Shown here: in pieces, positions 1-13,639 of the stretch
Position numbering within the stretch: position 1 is the stretch's first letter
Layout: the number at the start of each line of letters is the position of its first letter
Assembly (NCBI RefSeq): GCF_900496995.4
Contig: NC_044014.1
Location: 7,390,001-7,454,000, forward strand
Direction of reading: 5' to 3'
Source: Aquila chrysaetos chrysaetos
Taxonomy: Eukaryota; Chordata; Aves; Accipitriformes; Accipitridae
DNA length: 64,000 nt
The notes under the pieces: generated by a model
Told to the model about the DNA's origin: nothing
Seen by the model: the letters and a program-made list of their open reading frames with translations, nothing else
Database searches by the model: none
Position numbers and translations under genes: made by a program

Positions 1-2347
1 ATGAAAATCCTCCTCCTTCTGTCTGCAAGACTGATCTGTCAGAAGGATCAATGTCCTTTGATCTCTTGAAAGCAAGCCTTGTTAATACAGACCTGATGTG
101 CAAGGCTGGATTGGATTCCTCTACCTACATGTATATGTTTTCTTCTTATCTGGGATATTTTATCTTTGGAGTATTGTTTCTCATCTCTAGTGATTGCTTT
201 GCCTGTGGTGATTTAACCCTGCCCCTGACACACAACATTTCAGTGGTTTCACTGCTTCACAACTATTGAACGCTCCAGATGTGACTCCGCCGCCTTGAAT
301 CCCCGCACCCAAAACTCAACCTTGCTGGTTCTGCAAGCCTCTCTAGTACCTTCCTGTAGGCGTTAAATGAAGTCTTTACTCTTCCAGTATAAAAATATGA
401 ACAGTATAGCACTCGCGATAGCTGTCCTCTGATTTGGTTTTGGATCAGCCTCCTGTTCGCATTTCTGCGTGTACCCACACCCCTGGACTAAAAGTTGCTG
501 GTGGGAAACATGGGCTGATGCCATTAGCTGAGGGACAACTGGGGCTACAACATCATAGGAGGTGCAACAAGTGGCCTGAGGAAAGAACGGTTTGTGTCAA
601 AAGAACCTGTTGCAAATCAGGTAGCAATCAAACTTTGTCATTTGGTCATCTGTTTTGGCTTTCAGAGGATTCCGAGTCTCTTCCAGGCTGACACAAAAGT
701 TTATTATAAAGCTGACTGCAGAACAGGTATTGTGAGAGGCCCAGTTCAAAGGCTGCCTCTTCTTGTGCATGCTGGAGTTATTCCCTCACCAACTGAAAGC
801 CGGGATGCTGGGACATTACTCTGGAGGTTGATAAGATCCATAGTGGGAGGGAATCTGAGAAACAACAGCGTTCAGCGTAAACCAACAAGCAAAGAGAACT
901 CAGCAACCAGGAGTCCATGTTCAGAAACACAACCCAACTGTGAATGATGGTGAGGAGCCAATGCTTCAGCTCTTAGTTTAAGAAGCACCATCTTCAGAAG
1001 CATAGGTGTTCTCTGGCCATGAAATCATTAGAAAACAATAGCTTGTACCTGGAGAGGTGCAGCCCCTGCTGACAATAAATAGGCTCTTTGCTGCTGCAGA
1101 AGTTATATGGAGGCATTAACTGGTAATTTGTTTTTCTAAGTTCCTTTGGGCAGTGGGATTAGGAAGATTGAGAATGAACAAATTAGAGAAAGGGGGCACT
1201 GGAGATGGCAGAGACTTTGTTTTTTCAGCTTCTTATTCTTTTTTCATTACTTGCCTTTCTAATGTGGTGATGGCTCCATTGCCAAATGGAAGCTGAGGGA
1301 GGGAAACACAAACAAGGAGACTAAAGGGTGAATCTTGCAAGGAATTCTGCATCCCTGTGGACCACAGTGAAGTGCGTGGGTGTCCAGCATATTGCAAATC
1401 AGGCCCTAGAGTGTCCCAAAGATGTAGTCTCATAAATCCTGTTTGTGTTCCAAGAGGGGTATAAAGTGCAGAAATGACACTGCAGATATTAACCAAATGA
1501 TCTGGTTGTATCATTCTGTTATAATGTTCAATGTCATTGGGACTTTGTTGTTATAGAACCACTAATTCATTACAGATGCTTATCTGTGATTATTACAGTG
1601 TATAAAACACTAAAGATAGATGTGTTTCAATGATTTTTAATGTTTCTGCAATGTAAAAAATTCAAATTGTGTATAAAAGTTCATGTCTAGGACATCTTTT
1701 TATGTATTGGATTAACTTTAAGAATCTGCTTAAGTCTTAGTGATTTCTCTTGTTGATTCAATTTCTGAACTCCTAACAGCCTGCTTTATATAATAGATCA
1801 GAATGATGCCCTTAAATCATCTGTGCAAAGCAGTGCTCCTCAGCTCTGCCCAGTGCTGTTGGAACCTGATTACCTGAGTTTCTGAGATTTACTTGGACAA
1901 CAAACAAGCTCCAGATCCTGCATCAGATAGGTGAAGACTGGTAAGTGTGATTTAAAAGTAGAAATAAGTAAATTACCCTGATAGGTCAAGTAAAATAAAA
2001 AAAGAGTACTACTCAGTATTGGCTGATATTTAAAATAGCTCCACCCCCAAAACTGTAGTTCTACCAGCTATAATCTGTGAATAGAGCAGTTAATTACAAA
2101 ATAAAAACAGCTAAAAGCTGGTGGCATCAGGGATAGGACTTTATGCGACTCAAGCTTGAATGAGCGAGCCAGAGGTGTACATAATTGTTTGACCACAGCA
2201 TGGAATCCCTAAGGATGGAAAATGCAATATGATGTACTTTCCATGAAAGCATGTTAAGTAAAGGATTTGGGAACCCATTGCACAACAACTGTAAAGTCAA
2301 ACTCTTGAAGCTGGTATTAGAAAATATTTTTGTTGAGTAAGTCCATT

Positions 2348-2363
2348 CCCCCCCCCCCCCCCC
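2348..2363. repeat. Poly-C tract (16 bases)
   Basis: Sixteen consecutive C residues interrupt an otherwise AT-rich stretch. The length may be imprecise, because such tracts are hard to sequence. Confidence 0.95.
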
Positions 2364-5300
2364 AGAATCTGGAATGATATTTTGGAAAGAATTGCTTTCT
2401 ATGTCAAGGTATTTCTCCCACCCTGGATGGCTTCTAATGCTCCTTTGTAATGGTTACGCTTGTGCTGGTTTTGTTAATGACCATCCGTATTTCCATTCCA
2501 AAGGTTATAATAACCTAGCTATGAAATATCACCGCAAGTTGAAACTGCTGCAGGTGTCAACTTAGAAATGTGTTCCCAATATGCAGGAGAATTCTGCCTG
2601 TATGAGTTATGAATGCATACATAAACTGAAGGGCAAACTTTCTTTCTTGTTTTATTTGAATGGCAGGTTCAGGTTGCTGGGCATTGACAAGAGTGACTCC
2701 CTTGAGTGAATATCAATAGAGTTGACTCTGAACTTCCACATGGCTGGACCTGCACCAAGCACGTAATTTATTGGACTTGAGCTATCTTCTTCAATGCAAG
2801 ACAAACTCCTGGCATAAGCAAAGGCTAATCCCTTTCCTTCCCAACTTTAGGAGTACATGGTTGGCTCAAATATGTGGATTACAATTGATGTTGGAAAGAG
2901 TTATTTATGTCTTGGTGTTCTGAGGCTACATAGTCTGTAGTGAGCTATCAGACGATGCGAGAGGCTAGGCTTAGTTCAGGCAAACCCGAAGCTGATAAAC
3001 TCTAACCTCAAGGAGGATTATTTTACAGATTTATGACATTCCCTTGGCAGCCTTGTTCATTCAGGTTGACTGAGCTGCCTGATCCACAAACACAGTTTTA
3101 ACATCTCTGGCAGCAGACATAGAGAGGTTAACAGTCTCAGTGTGTTGTATCTGTTTCAAGGTGTGGTGATGAGACACCTCAAAAAAACAGGTGTTTCTTG
3201 TATATGACATGAAATTTTGAAACCTTTTGGTTTACTGCTTGTTAAGGTGCCTCCAAGTTTAATCAATCCAAGAGGCACAATCAATTGCAATTCCTGCTCT
3301 CAAAGTCATGGTCATGCTCATGGGCAGGTCTGTTATATCACTGAGTTTGGCTTTGGTGTGTTTTGTAATAAAGCCACAAGTAAGATTACTACTGAGGAAA
3401 GTTCTCAGCAAGAAGCTTGATATAATGGTATAACTGTTAAATTCTCCCCACTCAGCCATGGCCAGTCTTTTATAAATTTAAAGTCTTGAGAATTTCAGCG
3501 GCACCTCTTTGGTCTCTCATTCTTCTTTTGGGTGTAACTTCTCTCACCTCTTCAAGTAAGCGGGATCTTCTGGTCCAGCTATCCCTCACCCTCCAAACAA
3601 AGACTAGCCTTGCTCTGTGGAGAGACCCTTGTAATTTAGGCATCCGATCACAGAGCTTGAACCTTGGATGTTCATCATGGGTCTGTGACAGTAGGAGCAA
3701 CAGACCCCTGAGCTTTTTGCAAAGTGTTCCAAAACCAGACATTCCTGGCTTAGTTGAAACAATAAAATGATTTCTTTTTTTTTTTTTCTTGCTCAAGTTC
3801 TCTTCCTGTTCTGAAGGATTTTTGGCCACAAGTCACATGCTTCAAGAAATCAAAAATCACCCATCGTCTACATGACTTCTCAGACTCCAGGAGTCCTTTC
3901 TGCTCTCAGCTTCTTGTTTTCTCTGCTGTTGATACAGCAAAAAGAGTTGCTTCCTTCTCTGAATTTCTGTTTTTCTCTGGGTATCCCTCCCAAGTGCCAA
4001 TGGTTCTGCACTTTTTAACAACTATTTTTACTCTGCTGGGGGGTGAAAGTTTACTCCCATAGAAGAGAAGTTAGAGAAAACTGAATTTTACGTAAGCTGC
4101 ATGTAGTTGTTCTTCCAGGCAGGATTCATTGAGCTGCTGGCATTCCTTCATGCTGATCTAGACACGGGTAGACAGATTGATGAGTTGTGTGTAGGTTCCT
4201 GAGTCACACAGCAGCACATGCTAATTATGATATAGAGATGCTGCAGTTTGGACTAGACTGCCCAGATATCTGGATATCTGTTAATGTAATCCAAGTTCCA
4301 TATTTAATGTCAACACTTCAATTAAAAGTGAATTAGCGTGTCTTTTACACAAGGTTGCTTATTTGAATACGGGTTTGGCTTTCTTTAAAGCGTACAGCAG
4401 TTGCTTTCCAAACCAGGGTATCTTGCAGCATATCTAAAGTGAGACAAGAGAGAAAGCCCCAAGGTTCTTCCCTCACTTGTATGATGAAAAACCGGTGGCA
4501 GGGGGAACATAGCAGAAGCAGCAGCTCCTGGTGTGTGTTCTGCTGTAGCTCACAGCAGTCTGCTCTCTGGAGGCACAAATCACCTTCAGTTACCAGGACT
4601 GTTGTTTTTGGTTGCTTCAGCTCAAAAGTAACTTCTTTGGTGCTTTTTAACTTCAAATTTTTAAATTATTAGTGATAATATAGGTGAGTTAATTTTGCTG
4701 GGATTCCTTTACTCGCTTAGTTTTTCCTGGTTCTCCCGGTCTGGTTACAGCGCAGGGATCACCTTCCTTTGATTGCAGGTTGTTCCAGGTCTAGCTGCTG
4801 CTTTTTCTGATAGGAGACTGGAATTGTAAAGAAGCCAAGGTTCAATTCCCATAAAGCACCAAAGTAACATTTTTTAATTAAAGTATTTCAGTTCTCTCCC
4901 AAAATCATTGTTCAGAAGAAGCCTACCATCTGCAGAACATTTTGATGAGACATTATTTTACTTCAGGTTTCACAGAAAGGAGGGAAAAGAGAAGATATTT
5001 CCAGTTCTACAATTCTAGTTGGCTTCGAAATACAGCCAAGGACAGCAGAACTAATACAAAATCCTTTGGTTGTTCCGAGGCCCAGAGATCATTTTTGCCT
5101 GTCTTTTCTCTCTTTGTGGTAATAACTTTACTTATTTTTAGGTGTCTAGATACTTATGAGTGGCTGTTTGCAAAAAAAAAATAATGGCATGAACAGATGA
5201 AGGCAAGGGAAATAAAGTGCTTTGATTGATGTTAGGAATTTTATGCAACATAGGGATAGGCTTAAGTGTGTGGGTGTCCTTTGTCTCTAAACTTCAGAAA

Positions 5301-5636
5301 TTGTTAAATATTTGACACTGTATCCTCTAAGACTTGCAGTTTGCCATCTGTCATTCATGCCAGATCATTGCTCATTTTTAATATGATTATTTATTGTTAC
5401 AAAACTGAGCCACGGTAGCTGCAGATTTAAGAAGTGCAAGTTAGAATGTAAATCAATACTATGCAGAGTGGTAGAACTTTGCAGGAGTCATTTATTTTCA
5501 GGTCTGAATTTTGGTAAAAAAAAGTAATACTGGTTTTCTTTAAAAGTACTTTGGACTTTTCCACTTCATTCATATACCTGTCCTGTTTAATCTTTCAGTT
5601 TTTTAATGGGAGTTGTATCTGTGATTCCTCTTATGA

Positions 5637-5659
5637 TTTTTTTTTTTTTTTTTTTTTTT
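5637..5659. repeat. Poly-T tract (23 bases)
   Basis: Twenty-three T residues run without interruption. The flanks show no recognisable retrocopy whose antisense tail this could be. Confidence 0.95.
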
Positions 5660-6214
5660 AAGCCTAAAAAGGTTAGTTTTCCTGTTTCTCTCCAACCAAT
5701 AATATGAAAATGCACCTCTCCTTCTGTGAATTACCAAGTTCTGTTGGGTAAAACCTGACAAGTACTGACAGTCTGGACAACATGTTTCTGGCAAGTGAAC
5801 AAGAATGACAAGAAACTGAACAGCATGTGTGTTTCTGGAGCTGCTGAATATGAAACAGCTGAGAATCATTTGGGTCAGCAGTAATTGAATAATCACACCT
5901 AGTTTAGCAACCTGAAAGGTAGGTGTCTGATCTTAGCTGGTGGCCCAACATCCCATTATGGAAAGGGAGATGGAGAGAGAAAACACCACCAAAAAGGGTG
6001 TCTACACTTATTGCAGCTGGAAATGAATCACCAGCTCTCTTCCATTGATTATGGGACACCTTGATAATTTACTGAGATTAGATAGCTACAGCTAAAGAGG
6101 ATGAAACCCATTCTCTCTCTGTTGAGACATATTTCACTCAGCCATCCTAGAATTTATGTGAACTCCTATAAATGAAAGGTGATAATACACTGCTCCCCCT
6201 TGGTGTTCAATGAT

Positions 6215-6345
6215 GTAGAATTTAAAGCCAGAAGGGACCATTTGATCTTACTGTATGCCATGGGCTGTTAAATTTCTGGAGCATTTGCTATTCTGGACCC
6301 AATATCCTGGTCTGAACTAAAGTGCAATTTGTGTTTTGGGTTGAG
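6215..6345 (+). repeat. Ancient amniote interspersed repeat fragment
   Basis: The block AAAGCCAGAAGGGACCATTT, followed by a diverged 'gatc...' and 'cc...ggcc' tail, resembles an old repeat widespread in turtles, crocodilians and birds that begins 'aaggccagaagggaccattatgatcat'. The match weakens rapidly to the right. Family name is not asserted. Confidence 0.4.
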
Positions 6346-8430
6346 GTGTGTGTTTCAGGAAGGCACATCAAGGCTTGCTAAGTAAGTTGATTGGAAGGAA
6401 TGGAGACTGGTGAGCATTTTGGAAGGAGCAGAAATGGTCTTGAGCATTTTGCATGAGTTAACTCTTTTTGTTTTCCTTTCATTTGAGTTTGGCATCAGTT
6501 TACTGCTGTAGGCCCTTTTACTGCTTAAAAAAGGAACCTTCGGCATACGTTTCATACCCGTGAAACAATTTGTTGCTCTTTTTTTGTTTGTTTTAAATTT
6601 CAATTAGCCCTGTTTGCAACATGGTTCTCATTGCTTTGTGTTACTGCCCTTATCCGATCAACGGCTGATACTTATTTCTGTTATTTTATGCTTCCATGTA
6701 CTCATGGAAATGCTGACTCCAAATGCTTCCATTTAATGACTTACCTGTAGATAACATGTTTTTTAGGTCTCTTATATGGCAGATTCTTCTAGTTGTTATG
6801 TCAGTTAGGTCTTGATTCAGTTGCCTAAACACAGAGATCTAATACCTTTTTGTGTTACTTTCTTGGCCACCAGCTGTGGCTCCAAGAGGGTGTTGGGCTT
6901 CCCTAGGTCCCGCATCCTATCTGCAAGCCCCATGTGAATGTCTTAAATACTATAAAGTGTCTCAAACATGCTAGTTGCCCATGTTTAGAGAGCTGAATTG
7001 ATCGCTTACTGTCATATAGCACTAGCTTTTTAATCGTTATATCATACAGCCTTTAGGTACGAAGACAGCGATCGCATTTGCCCATTCTGAGATGTTACCA
7101 TCTGCCATCCGGTGAGGCAGGAAATGATTATGAGCAAAGAAAAGGAGATTAGCTTAAATCACCTCATTCTGGCCTTCTGTTAGGAAGTTATCTGCAGTCT
7201 TTAGAAACAAATGATTTTCTTCTAGTACCTGAAATTTCTGATGTAAAACTACAAAATTCTCTTTTACCAGACAGGCAATTTCACTTTGCTCCTATTCAGG
7301 AAATGTGCTGAAGGAATAACACTTCCTGCTCTCCAGTTTAATTATGTGGGCAGTGACAGCACCCCACCAGGGCTGTCCTGGCTCTCCCACATGGTCTAGT
7401 AAAACAAAAATTAAAAAAAAAAAAAAGTGCAGACGGAGGCAGGAAGGACTTTTGACTACAGATATAGCGTGTGGGAGAAGGGCATGCTCTGCATCAACTT
7501 CCTTCCCTACGGCCATCCGCTTTGCATCGCCACACTGGCTTATTCAGAGTTGAGGAGGATAGGAGAGAAAGGGCTCCAGATGTTGGGCATTTAGGGTTTG
7601 GTTTGCTTTCTCAGAGGAGCAAAGGCAATGTACATCGCTTGCTTGCAGCACCCCCAGATGCACAGTGTCTTGGGCAGTCAGAACTGGGGAGGCTCAGGGT
7701 CTCCTCCTGTCATATGCCCTGATATATTCATGCAGACCAAGCCATGATTCATGGTTAAAAACCCATTCCTTTTAGGAAAATTGCAATGCAGAGCATGTTT
7801 ATTATTTTAGATATGGCCCCATGTGATTTGGAAAAGGTGTGTTCATTGTTAGTGACATTTATATGGCTGATAACACCATTTGCTGACTGGTTTACATTTT
7901 CTGATGCGAAGGCAAGTATCAGTCAAGAATATTTTTATTTCTGGCTGGTGTGGTGTTTCTGGGCAGTGCCAGTGAAGATGGCATAAAATGCAGTTGGTGT
8001 GGCTTGCCCTTTCTTGGGAGTGAGCGTGAGTGTGCAGTGCATCTGAAGCAGAAGAGGGAATGTCCAGTCGAAATAATTTTCAGTGCCCAACTGATACTTC
8101 AGAGTAAACTCTAATGACCATTGAAAAAAGCTGCTATATAGATAAGATCGGATTAATCATTTATGTCTAAATCTAGGAGCACATCAAGTGAAACTAATAT
8201 AAGCCCTGAATTAGGTCCTGGCCCCATCACAGCTTTTCAGCATTTCCTGCTTGAGGAAGGCACTTACTAAGAGGTCATGTAGCAGTTCATGTTTGGCTCA
8301 GATTAATAGAGTTTTACAGAAAATTCTGCTGAATCTACATGCAGAAGTTTCTGTGGAAGAAATACATTTGTCAAGTGATATGTAAATCTTGGTTAGAAAA
8401 TTTGTAAAATATTCTCTATGATGTTCATTA

Positions 8431-8758
8431 AAGGGGGCTTATAAGAAAGATGGGGACAGACTTTAGTAGTAACGATAGGACAAGGGGTAATGGTGTTGAA
8501 CTAAAGGAAGGCAGATTCAGACTAGATATAAGGAAGACATTTTTTACGATGAGGGTGGTGAAACACCAGCACAGGTTGCCCAGAGAGGTGGTCGATGCCC
8601 CATCCCTGGGAACATTCAAGGTCAGGTTGGACAGGGCTCTGAGCAACCTGATCCAGTTGAAGATGTCCCTGCTCATTGCGGGGGGCGGGGGGGGGGGGGG
8701 TTGGACTAGATGGCCTTTAAATGTCCCTTCCAACCCAAACCGTTCTATGATTCTATAA
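8431..8758 (+). mobile_element. CR1 LINE, 5'-truncated 3' end
   Basis: This is a typical avian CR1 3' terminus in sense orientation. It has the blocks GACAAGGGGTAATGGTGTT, AGATATAAGGAAGACATTTT, GTTGCCCAGAGAGGTGG, GATGCCCCATCCCTGGGAA, GGTTGGACAGGGCTCTGAGC and CCCTTCCAACCCAAACC. It ends in the family's ATTCTATG-type terminal repeat (GTTCTATGATTCTATAATT). The consensus is recalled rather than searched. The copy is close to that consensus, which suggests moderate youth. It is heavily 5' truncated, as most CR1 copies are. A G tract (8687-8700) has expanded inside it where the consensus has a short G run. Open frames on either strand here are by-products of the repeat. Confidence 0.93.
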
Positions 8759-11346
8759 TTATGCTGCATAAGAAACATAGGTGGAAGAATAATTTTTTTA
8801 TTGGACTTCAGTCTCTTAGAGGTTACAGATACATGAAAGGACTAACCATAATAAGCACATGCTGTATGAATATTTTAAGTCTGAGAAAGGGTGGCTATCT
8901 TTTGGATAGCCATGGATAATATCCTGTGGATACCATGCATGATAGGGAAAAAATCCTGTTGATTAATGTGGGTTGTATTTCTCAGTTTTTCAAATGCTTC
9001 AATGCATGGTCTATTCATTGATACATGATCATGAAAGTATGAATATATGGAGCTCTGCTTCTCTGTTCATGTACTGTAGCCTTAGCCTTAGCAGTTATGT
9101 ATCTGGACAATCTTCAGCTGTTTTTGGAAGTATATTCTACTTGAGCCTGTTGACAGAAAAATAATTTTCCTCCCAAAGGACAACTGAATATTCTATGTAA
9201 TATCTGGAATTCTAAAATTATTTCTGTGCTTCTGATACTCACTAATCAGATATTGAAGTCTAATGGACATGACTTTCTCGCTCTTTACTTTTTTAATATG
9301 TGCAAAATCAGGGCTTGGATACAGGTACTTCAACAATGCTGTACTCCGAAGATCTCATTTCTATTCTTCTGTGAATAAGACTAGAGTCTTGGTCCTATTT
9401 TCTTTTGCAGTAATGTCCCCAACAGTGAGGATCTGATTTAAGACCACTTGAAGTCAATAGAGAGATTGTCATCCATTTCAATGGGCTTTGAGGCAGAGCC
9501 ATAAAGACTAGCTGAAACAACTGCTAGCATTTCAGGAAAACCACAGGTTATACAGCTGAATTTGGCAACATGTAATTAATTACTGAAATTCAATATCATG
9601 TTGCACAATATTTGGCTCTTCACATAAGAAAGCAGGGCTTTTTAATGTCTCTATACTCCATTGCAAGACATATTTTAAAAGTCATTGACATGAACTAGAA
9701 GAATGTCTTTCATTATGTTCAGAATTGACTGTTTGGTTTTTTATCCCCATCAGAGGATAATGAAAACAGCTGGAGTTAAATTATTATAACTCAGAAATAT
9801 TCACTGGCACATTCCTCTCTCAATATGCTCTGCCTTGTGGAAATGAGTTGCGTGGTGTTGTGAAGACCAAGACAGTTTTGTAGCAATGTTCCCGAAGTTT
9901 GAGATGGAAAAACCCTAACCTCCTTTGGTCACACAGTTCATCTCCAAACATGTAGATGGTACCCTGTTGGAAACGGTATTTAGACTCATCAATATTTCCA
10001 TGAAAAATGCCCCATTTACTGTTAGACTGAAAATCTAAGGTCAGTAGGTTGACAGGATATCTATTTGATAATCAGTCTAACAAGCATGCAAAAGCCACAA
10101 TAACTTCAGGTCCTTGACAAATTGTTGTCTAGTGGATTTAGCAATAGGAATGGTTGAAGGGCAACACACGAGGACAACAGCAAATCTGGTTTATGGTTTG
10201 CAGTTGCTCCAAAATACAAAGTCATAAAATACTTTGGAGATTGGCCTCCTGATCTGCTAAATCTCAGTTTAGTGACTCAGGCAGCGATGTTTTGAGGCTT
10301 ATATAGTATATAACAATCAATCTTCTCCCAAAAGTTTTCTTTGCTTCCCTTTTACAATCATACATTTGTATTCTTACAGTTGTCTGAATTTCATTAAAAA
10401 ATGACTTTACTCCTCGTTGTCAGGATCCTTGTCTGCTGAAGACAGGATAATAAAAACATTTGTAAATTCTGTTTTAATGAGACTGAAAAGAAGGAAAAGT
10501 GGGAAAACTATTGTGATTTTATATTTCCCTAGACATCCACTTTTATCTTTTAATTTTGTTCTTTAGGACAGACTCAGAACAATGCTTTTTATCTAATCTG
10601 TAGTCAAGTATTGAATGAGTCACAGTTGCCCCTTATTGATCAGTTGTTTAATCATATAAAATGAATAGTAGTCCTTCCTCCTCAGAGTGAAATACTAATA
10701 AGTATGAGAGAAGAAAGCAGGATATAGCCTGAAACTTTATTGCTGTAGCAGCATACTGCTAGTCTGTGGATTTGCATGGTTTAGTCCTGTCTCTTGAGAT
10801 CCAGCTCTAACACTTATATTTTCACCTTTGGGCTTGTTTGCTCTGTGGCAAACTGCAGCAATCTCGAGAGATATGCTTTGGCATGAGCTACTACCCAAAA
10901 CAAAGAAAAAAAGCATATTGTCTCCAAACCACAGGTGACCTCTGCCTGGGATCACAGACTGACTGTGCCCAGTTTGGGGAGAGGCACTGACAGCATCCTG
11001 AATTCCTCTGCAGTGAGTTACGTGTTTGTATGTCTGCATCAGGTTACCTCTGCATCAGGTCAGCTTCTTAACATGCTAGAGGAGGTTAAGTGCTGTATGA
11101 ACTCAACATTAATTGCACAGGGAAACTGCAAGCCCCGAAGTAACCTTGCAGATGGGATCAAGTCTCGCACTACTTCATTTTGTACAGAAAAAAAATGCAG
11201 TACAAGAAAATAAAGTGGATGCAAGGAATGGATGGGGACAGTAGATGTAAGAGAAGACAGGAAGCTTTTTTTAGATATTGAGACAAGGGGAGTCAAAAGA
11301 AGCTCAGTAGACATAATAAAGGGGGATGAAAGATGATGTTTAGCGC
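8759..11346. other. Gene-free spacer
   Basis: AT-rich sequence between a CR1 copy and the ERVL-like LTR. Apart from the possible old repeat near 9.45 kb I see nothing I can name. Confidence 0.5.
9424..9500 (+). repeat. Possible ancient repeat fragment
   Basis: The stretch containing CTTGAAGTCAATAGAGAGAT and CATTTCAATGGGCTTTGAGG follows the pattern 'tgaagtcaat...gacttcaatgggctttggat', which recurs in old sauropsid repeats. It is short and self-complementary in part. The assignment is tentative. Confidence 0.3.
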
Positions 11347-11352
11347 TTACAT

Positions 11353-11866
11353 TGTTGAAATTAGCTAACGTAGAGACAGTCCTTGATAAGAAGAGCTGGT
11401 CCCAAGAAGCAGCCAATGAGGTAGAGACAGTTCCTGATAAGAAGCAGGAGCTGGCCCCAAGAACCAGCTAAGACTGGTCTTGCGGCTTGGATGAATACCA
11501 AGAAATCACTGAGCCTGCGCAAGAAAAGAGGTTACTAGCGGTGACGAAGAGGAGTCATCTATCTTCAACTCTGCGACCACCAGACGACCACCATAAAGAG
11601 GCACTGCGCAAGCGCAGTTGAGAGGAGACTATGGAAATGACCTCTCGGAGCTAATTTTAATATGAAGCGGGGATAGGTCATGGATATGTATAGGCATATT
11701 GTGAATATGTAACACTTGGCTGGATAAACTTGAAGCGAACTGCTGAGTCGGGCGCGCACGACTTTGGTGGGACTACCCCCCGTGCTGCCCAGCGCTGAAT
11801 GAACATACCTACTTTACAATCTCACTGACTGCAGAGTCTGTTTTCCACGTGTCAATATAATTCACA
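11353..11866 (+). mobile_element. Solo LTR, avian ERVL-like
   Basis: The element starts TGTTGAAATTAGC and probably ends TTCACA, giving TG...CA ends. Flanking hexamers TTACAT (11347-11352) and ATACAT (11867-11872) look like a target-site duplication with one mismatch. The sequence pattern (CTTGATAAGAAGAGCTGG near the left end, GGTGGGACTACCCCCCGTGC and GAATGAACATACCTACTTTA near the right) is familiar from bird ERVL LTRs. A GATAAA (within TGGATAAACTTGAAG) may act as the polyadenylation signal. It has an internal tandem duplication near its left end. No gag, pol or env sequence flanks it. The right boundary is less secure; an alternative end is 11854. Confidence 0.7.
11370..11471 (+). repeat. Tandem duplication inside the ERVL-like LTR
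   Basis: Two imperfect units of about 50 bases lie head to tail. The first begins GTAGAGACAGTCCTTGATAA and the second GTAGAGACAGTTCCTGATAA. Each continues through an 'agctgg.cccaagaa' block. The second unit carries a short insertion (GCAG). Such duplications are common in LTR U3 regions. Confidence 0.75.
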
Positions 11867-12171
11867 ATACATTTTAACTTTCAAAATTTATTTTTTTCCC
11901 TACCTGGAAAGAAACATTTGCCCTTTTTACATACAAAATCCTATGATTTAAAGGTTTTGAAATACGGGTTTTGATCCATACTTCTCATCTCAGATAGGTA
12001 CAAAACTAAGCACATATTCCCGCTAAGGCTGTGGATGTTAGTGCTTCGGTGGACGTGTTCATCCCACAGGGTTTCCCTGTCAATCCGTGCTTCATGCAGT
12101 TTCCACGGGGACAGCTTGCTCTGCTGTACCTGGTTTTCTTCCCTGCTGTGAAATGTCCTTTAGCAGTAGCC

Positions 12172-12177
12172 TGTACA
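12172..12177. repeat. Target-site duplication of solo LTR A (left; partner 12548-12553)
   Basis: The hexamer TGTACA is repeated immediately outside both ends of the LTR. Its presence around a single LTR shows that this is an independent insertion reduced by LTR-LTR recombination, not one end of a provirus reaching to 15714. Confidence 0.85.
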
Positions 12178-12547
12178 CGTGGCGACTGAATTAAGCGCTC
12201 AAGCTCTCCGTCCAAGATTCCCTTTATTTCACAAAAGAATCCAACTTACATATGTTTCAGCGAAGATCTAGAAAGAACTAACGGCATGCAGCCAGTACTA
12301 CTAACACAGGAGCGCATATCTGGCTCAGCTGGGATGTTTGCCAGTCCTCAGAACAGTTAAAGATAAAAACATTCCATAGACATACTCGTGACCGTCTTCA
12401 GCCACATCTTCCTAGGCCTGCACAAGGCCATCCTCCAACCTGACCTTGTGAAACTAGTTCTTCAAGGGCTTGGCAAACATGCAGCCCAACAAATTCTAAC
12501 GGTTCACTCTTGAAAACAAATGCCAGGTGTTCCGAGCTGCTCCCACA
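12178..12547 (-). mobile_element. Solo LTR A (370 bp, endogenous retrovirus, minus orientation)
   Basis: The LTR reads on the minus strand from TGTGGGAGCAGCTCGG to ...TCAGTCGCCACG. A polyadenylation signal AATAAA lies at 12228-12223 (minus), near the 3' end as expected. It is bounded by perfect 6-bp direct repeats TGTACA at 12172-12177 and 12548-12553, so the host site is reconstructed exactly around one LTR. A 6-bp duplication is typical of ERVK/alpharetrovirus-like integrases. The terminal CA has mutated to CG. It differs from the copy at 15345-15714 at about six positions, most of them C/T or G/A changes. Confidence 0.88.
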
Positions 12548-13639
12548 TGTACATCTAGGTATCGACTTTCTAAAGTAAATTTTTCATTTCTCTTTTCTAT
12601 ATCATCAGCTAACATTTTCTCTCTCCAGTGTCCTCAGACCAGCAATTTCCTTTCAGGAATTACCTAAGACCTTTGTGATCAGCAAAGCTGTCCCACAGCT
12701 GCACATCACCTCTCCACCACAGGAGAGGGTGGACCATGGGGTATCCACCATCTCCAGCGTGTCCTCCCCACCATCGGCTCCGTCCTGGTGCATGGCTGAG
12801 ATCTGGAGAGCGTTCTGAAGTATGGAGGTGACTAGCTATCTCATCTCCCACCCAGAGTTAGAGCACATGGGTAGAACCAAGTCAAAGGATATCTCCACCT
12901 TCCTTTCCTCAGTGCATGGAATATATTAGAGAATCTATACCAGATCCTTAATTCCACACACAGTACTCAAACCCCCTCTAAAATGAGGTATATTTTCATT
13001 TGTTAAGGAAGTAAAGGTGTGAAAAATTCTTAGATTACATGTCAAATTGTTGAGGTGGTGGTGAGGGGTGGAGGTTGTGGAAGAGAATGGATGGCTAAAG
13101 AATGAAAAGATTTACTAAGTCTGATCCACGACAATGAATGCATGCTTCCAGCCTCCAAATGTACAGCAAACAGCAGCACGCTGGAATAATAGATTACAAA
13201 GTGAAAATGGATCAGATGAAAATAAGACAGATAAAGGGAAACATAATTCATTTAGATCTGAATTGCTGCCTGAAATGTGTTCTTCACGTGATTTTTGGTT
13301 CCTCTGGCTGAACCTGTAGTCCACATAAACTGCTGATTTCACGTGCACTTCCAGGTGCTTTCTATAGCATGGGGTCACTGGAGCCAAGGCTAGCGTGTCC
13401 AAGGAGGATCTCCTTTAGGGACTCTTTCAGTCAAAATACTGTGGCTTGACATTGAAAGGAAGCACTCCAGAAGGGCATGGGATCCATGTAAAGCAAGGAG
13501 TGAGTTATCTGGAGGCTGTTGATTCACTGGGTAGTTTTTTTCCCTCTAGTTGGATGTTGGAGGTGACTGTCTCCATGACCTGTGCAGTTCTACACTCCAT
13601 GTCCATGCAGCTGACTATTTCTGCCCAAATGTAGTGCTT

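Larger units (their letters stand above)
1..8430. other. Gene-free spacer
   Basis: No conserved protein domain, RNA gene or splice-flanked exon was recognised on either strand. Open frames of 60-120 codons are scattered evenly and show no domain. The interval holds the poly-C tract, the poly-T tract and the old repeat near 6.2 kb described separately. Confidence 0.5.
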
